A DNA stretch of 64,000 nucleotides from Chimonanthus salicifolius. Its lineage: Eukaryota; Streptophyta; Magnoliopsida; Laurales; Calycanthaceae. The stretch lies in contig CM023535.1 in assembly GCA_013350335.1 (NCBI GenBank), forward strand, positions 39,864,069 to 39,928,068, written 5' to 3'. The notes below the pieces were generated by a model. That model did not search any database, was not told where the DNA came from, and saw only the letters and a list, made by a program, of their open reading frames with translations. Shown one piece after another: positions 59,499 to 64,000 of the stretch (its first letter is position 1; every line of letters starts with the position of its first letter). Made by a program: the position numbers and the translations under genes.

Positions 59499-61773
59499 AG
59501 TACTTTGAATCAGAAAAGTTAGCGGTTTCATAATTTTGAATGGAATATTTCTTCCTCTATTTTTCTTTCAGCACTTTTTCTAAATATTTTTTTTTCTTTT
59601 TCTTTTTCTTTCACGTCCTTCTTTTTTTTGAAGTGCCTATTTTTTTTTAGAGTACCTTCCCAATATTTCATCTCTAACATTTTTCTGAGCTCTTAGAATA
59701 GGTCACAAATATTTCAATGAGGCTCAAACTCCATAACCGGTGTTGGGTATGGTAAAAAGGGCTAAACAATAAAACAGGATAATTTTTCAATAAGGCTCAA
59801 CTCGGAACTATCATTATAAATTGACCAAGAATAGGTAGGCATGAAGGATCAAACGATCCAAATATGTCTTATATCCTATCCTAAGCTTCATACAGTAATT
59901 TCCTTGTTTCAAATAAAATTTAGAAAAATTTCAAGTGTACTAACCGAAATTTGATGGCGTTCTCACTAATATGACCAAGATGAAGGATAATGAGATCAAC
60001 AACGACTAAATGCGCTTTACAAAAAAATTGAATTTACTTATAACCCTTAGAAAAAATAGAATGACATTAAAGCTCACTGGATATAAGTCTCCGCTAGTAT
60101 TCCTCCGGTGATCACTAGAATCATGAATATTTTTATTTTCCCAACTACTATTAATATGGCTGTGTATGAATGATTCTGAGTATAAATTCCATAAAAATCT
60201 CTCTGAAAATGTGTGATATAAAAAAAAAAAATTTACCCATTAATCCTAAAAATTAACTTTGGCTTTTTTTTTTCTCACAAAGTGTAGTAGTCTCAGTCTT
60301 CACGTATTCTTCCCTAGCTAAAAAAGAAATCTTCTTTTCTCCTTTTTTTTAGACTAAAAGACGCAAAACAAAGTTCTTTTTGGCAAGGGGTAGTCTTAGT
60401 TTTTGTTTGTAAACTTACTCTTCCCTTGATTTTTAATGAGGGTCTTAGTTCTTTCGAACTTACTATTCCCTAAATTTTTCGGACACACAAATTTTTATTG
60501 GGCTCAACAAGTGTAACCCCTTTATACCCCCAAACTTAAATCAGACATTGTCATCAATGTTCCTTAATCTACAGTGATTAATTGCAAATCAGAAAAAAAA
60601 TTGGAACAGTGTTAATTAGGGTTTAGATGTACCTAAGAGGGTTCACTTACAATGGACTTAAAAACAAAAATAATCCTAAACTAGACTGACTCAATAAAAA
60701 TCCTAGACTAACTCTAAATTGACTCAAAATTCCTAAACTGACTTACTCTAAAAAAGACCTACGAGGAATGCAAAGTCAATTATTTTTTAACACAATGTAC
60801 AACCTAGACCTTCTTGAGTGAGTTTCATTCTATTCGGCAAGTGGTGACGATGAATGTGTTCAAGGGAGTACATAACATCATGAGCATAATATCGCTTTTC
60901 CACCACATTTTCACCTACGGGTATGATGAATGCCCATGGATCATTAATGTCAAAAGGGATAAGTTCTTGGGTAGGTTCTTCCCTAATGATTGGCTTTTCC
61001 TCAATGTGTGGCTCTTCCTTAAGCTCTTCCTTAATGTTAGGCTCTTCCTTAATTTTCACATTATCAAGATTTTTGGCCAAACTCTTCTCACCACGGATGC
61101 AACTAGTGAGATTTGATGAAGGTTCTATAGTTGAAATTGACATGACCTCATAGGCCCTACTGTCGTCCATAATGGATTGATGACTAACGTGATGTTCACC
61201 AATTGCGGGTTCAATTCTAACCAATCGCTTGGTCGAATCGCGTTTCCAAATAATCATTTTCACCCAAGACAAATACAAGACCAAACAAGACTCAAACAAG
61301 AAATGACCTAATCCTAAAAATTCTTAAAACTAATCCTAACACTCTAGACAGCTCCTAATATTTTCTCCAAAAATTTTAAACCTCCAGTAGAAGTTTAACC
61401 TCAATCGTTGCAAGGTAAGTTCCCAGGTAAGTGGAGGAGCACAGACGGCATATCCTTCCAACCTATCCATATACATGCTCGATCTCACTCCTTGGTGACA
61501 GAACTAGCCTTAGACACCGTTATTGAATAAAAACAAAGATTGGTTATCTAAAATTAATTGAATTAAAGATTGTCCTAATGAGCAGGAAATACCCTAAAAA
61601 TTATCTAATGGTTTCTAAATTGATTTTACGTTGAATGTATGAACCATTTTTATTTATTAATCTTTTTTTTTTTTCTATTTTTGTGAATGCAATCCTAAAT
61701 CTAACAATGCAAGATACGAAAGCAAATATGCAAACAATTAAGCAAACAATCTAAGTTAATGCATGAAACTAAC
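59499..61773 (-). mobile_element. Athila/Tat-like internal region O
   Basis: Flanked left by Copia element P and right by LTR M. On the minus strand it contains leader-like sequence (61773-61620) shared with 1105-1230, one ORF (60787-61299) and, at about 60497-60545, a CATTGATGACAATGTCTGAT string followed by TTAAGTTTGGGGGTATAAAG, a signature commonly seen 3' of the coding region in plant Gypsy elements of this lineage. The rest (59540-60490) is AT- and T-rich with nothing recognisable. No RT or integrase is present, so it is a deleted or non-autonomous copy. Confidence 0.45.
60787..61299 (-). CDS. Unrecognised 170-aa ORF in region O
   Basis: An open frame from ATG 61299. The middle has an imperfect acidic repeat (IKEEPNIKEELKEEP, then HIEEKPIIREEP), followed by an NDPWAFIIPVGEN segment and a His-rich C-terminus (SLEHIHRHHLPNRMKLTQEG). 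There is no signal peptide apart from a short hydrophobic start, and no known catalytic motif. It lies between leader-like sequence and the GGGGGTAT motif, so it is either the C-terminal remnant of an element polyprotein or a small ORF of a non-autonomous element. A fixed 170-codon frame in an AT-rich region may be chance or residual coding. Confidence 0.4.
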   Translation of the reverse strand: MFESCLVLYLSWVKMIIWKRDSTKRLVRIEPAIGEHHVSHQSIMDDSRAYEVMSISTIEPSSNLTSCIRGEKSLAKNLDNVKIKEEPNIKEELKEEPHIEEKPIIREEPTQELIPFDINDPWAFIIPVGENVVEKRYYAHDVMYSLEHIHRHHLPNRMKLTQEGLGCTLC

Positions 61774-64000
61774 TGTAACACCCCGCCTTTTTCACTCTAC
61801 TCTTTTCGAAAATCAGAGTCTATTTTTTTTTAAAATAGAAGAGTGAGCAAGAGCAGGACATCATGACGCGAGCTAAGTACGAACTTTTAAAGTCCGACCC
61901 TTAACTGGCCAACCCTATGTGTGCATGGACTAAGTCCATGAAAACGGTTCACACATAACAATATAAACAAAAGGAATTAAAATCATAACATGAAGAATTA
62001 TAATAGAACCTAGTTCTATTACATTTCAAATAGCAAAGTACGTCAAGTCTTAAATCAATAATTAACATAACATAATTATCCAACTAAACATCCAACCATA
62101 GCAAATCATCTAAATTATTATATGTCCGAAGTCTAGTTACTCAAATTACATGTCCATAAGTAACTTAAATAAAATATAATCCAATCACATATCCAAGCTC
62201 CTTTGCTTGGCCCTTTTCGCGCTCATCGTTCTCCTTATTTCCTGTATCATCCACTAGGGTAGAAGTAGGGCGTTAGAACAACGCACCAAATAGGTATTCC
62301 AATTAGGGCTAACACATGGTTAGTACAAAACATATATAATAATATCATAATGTCAAAACCATATAAACCATGCCATGTCATGATGTCAAATGCAATGAGT
62401 CCCACCCAGCACAAATACATATAAGTACCCCCACATAGGTCTTTCGAATGCCCCGACGGAGTGTGGCCCCTCCAGTTTCTTCTTGATGGAAAAGCACATC
62501 AAGGTATCCCACATAGGTTTTTCGGACGCCCCGACGGAGTGTGGCCCCTCCGGTTACATATCCTTCACCCCATGCCATACATGAGATAACAATGAAACAC
62601 ATGCTATTTTATCATATAAACATAGCATTAATACTCACAATTTGAAACATAACTTTTACAGCATAAATTCATCAAATTAAGATAAAAACATTGTACATAA
62701 ACCCATGGTTTCAAAGAGGTGGAATCCTGCCAAAGACCACTAACGTGTCCTTGCGCTTCCGTCCGGTAACCGCTCACGATCGTACACACCTTGTGAGGTC
62801 CCGTTACCTTATTACACAACAATTAATTAAACCCATGTTCCAATTGATTTCTTATCATATCTAAGTCCAAAAGCACCTAAGTCCATAAAACATAACCTTG
62901 TGGGGTTCGGCCATACAACATGGCCGAACCTCACCCCCTTAAGTTAATCATTTAATCACTTCCTATTTATTTAATCCAACATACATAAACCCTAAGTCCA
63001 TCAAAACAATCCCCATGGGGTTCGGCTATACACCATGGCCGAACCCATGGTCTATTAATTCACTTAATCACAATATTGCCATCCATGGCTAACATTCCAT
63101 TAATCTAACCATTCATTCATTAAATCCATAAGTCATTCCCCATGGGGTTCGGCCATACACCATGGCCGAACCCATGGTCTATCATTTTCACACTTATTTA
63201 CATTCTTGCCATTACCTTATGTTTATGTCCAACCCGATCCATAATACAGCTCCATAAATAATCCATTAACCATGACATAAAAAAATCCCAAGTCCACCAA
63301 ATAATTCCCATGGGGTTCGGCCATACACCATGGCCGAACCCATGGTCCATGATTTTTACCTATTTACAACATTGCCATTAGAATTTTTGAATCCATAAAA
63401 TAAACCCTAGTGGGGTTCAGCCATACACCATGGCCGAACCTCACTCATAGAGACAATCCAACCGTTCCCACCACTTTCTAAATTAATAACATCTTCCATG
63501 GGGTTCGGCCATACACCATGGCCGAACCCTATGGTTCAAAATCTTCTCTTTAAAAATCATTCATCCTTGATCTTTCATGATCTAACTACATGTAATCAAT
63601 TCTATATTTCTCCATGTAAAACCTTTTAAAAAAATGAATAATTTTCCATGGAGTTAATCCTTCAAAAACCCATAAATTAAACCATGCCTTTCCATGGTTT
63701 CCAACCCATAAAAATAACCAATGTTCCTCCATGGGGTTCGGGCCTTCATCATGGTCGAACCCTATGGTTCATCAACTTCTCTTCAACCATTTAAACCCAT
63801 ATAAATTTCTTAACCACTTCCATGGTTTTCATCTTTCAAACTTCCATTAAAAATCACCAAAGTCCTTCCATGGGGTTCGGCCATACAACATGGCCGAACC
63901 CTATGGTTCATCCCTTTTCATTAAAAATACCATGATCATCTCCCAATTCTCTTCCATGGGGTTCGGCCATACAACATGGCCGAACCCTATGGTTCCTTAT
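61774..64000 (-). mobile_element. Chromovirus LTR M, runs off the window
   Basis: Begins TGTAACACCCCGCC (U5 end) with left duplication candidate CTAAC (61769-61773). It contains TCATGACGCGAGCTAAGTAC, GGGCGTTAGAACAACGC (62269), a two-copy block at 62440-62560 and nine palindromes. The left flank is region O, not a primer site, so it is a solo LTR or the 3' LTR of an element whose body lies to the right. Confidence 0.9.
62902..63988. repeat. GGTTCGGCC palindrome array of LTR M (9 copies)
   Basis: Hairpins at 62902-62930, 63017-63046, 63143-63172, 63311-63341, 63412-63440, 63499-63529, 63732-63762, 63870-63900 and 63958-63988. These are among the best conserved, with ACACC or ACAAC loops. The copies at 62902 and 63412 carry GTGG/CCTCAC flanks, the rest CATG flanks. 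Confidence 0.9.

Noticed and set aside
62902..63988. CRISPR-like array (short palindromic repeats with spacers)
   Set aside because: Spacers vary widely in length, are family LTR sequence shared among copies, and the context is a plant retrotransposon LTR. There is no cas gene or leader.

Overview
The window is plant nuclear DNA made almost entirely of nested LTR retrotransposons. I found no host gene, tRNA, rRNA or CRISPR array. The plant origin rests on initiator-Met tRNA primer sites (TGGTATCAGAGC), a gag-pol-chromodomain polyprotein of the Ty3/Gypsy chromovirus type (Tekay/Del-like by inference), Copia gag genes of the UBN2 type, and an Athila/Tat-like primer-site region. The species cannot be named from this sequence.

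Layout. 1-1100: Copia LTR end, primer site and broken gag (+). 1101-3684: Athila/Tat-like leader and LTR (-). 3685-10917: a Copia element (-) with gag and a third ORF but no recognisable pol, split by the Athila-like LTR, a 2.65 kb solo LTR (3781-6432) and a 1.96 kb chromovirus solo LTR (8088-10046). 10918-20871: a second Copia element (-) inserted in that gag; its 3' LTR carries a 3.65 kb chromovirus solo LTR (12494-16142). At 20871/20872 a sharp junction leads into a stack of chromovirus insertions: element H (20872-28136) in LTR F (28137-31176), F in element D (31177-38579), D in LTR C (38580-54865). C also holds solo LTR B (38879-52537), and B holds element A (42204-51899). C lies in an Athila-like LTR (to 56024), which lies in a third Copia element (56025-59498), which lies in an Athila/Tat-like internal region (59499-61773). 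A last chromovirus LTR (61774 onward) runs off the window.

Element A is the only one with an open polyprotein (1,543 codons). Its two LTRs differ greatly: the 3' LTR is 3.45 kb, the 5' LTR only 1.15 kb. The 5' LTR begins with an inverted copy of the LTR's own U5 end, joined at an 8-bp microhomology, and the whole insertion has a perfect 5-bp target duplication (CATTT). Independently, 28610-28950 is a 341-bp insertion made only of two inverted U5 ends, with target duplication CCTAT. Both look like integrated products of minus-strand cDNA that folded back and primed on itself.

The second striking signal is that the long chromovirus LTRs are studded with short hairpins. About 60 copies of a palindrome with arms GGGTTCGGCCAT and ATGGCCGAACCC occur, 5-11 per LTR. 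Its outer flanks and some stem positions vary in a paired way. Where a TATA box can be placed, the array lies in the transcribed R-U5 part. Other hairpin families (GTTTCAT/ATGAAAC in U3; CCTTCTA/TAGAAGG between palindromes) occur in the same LTRs.
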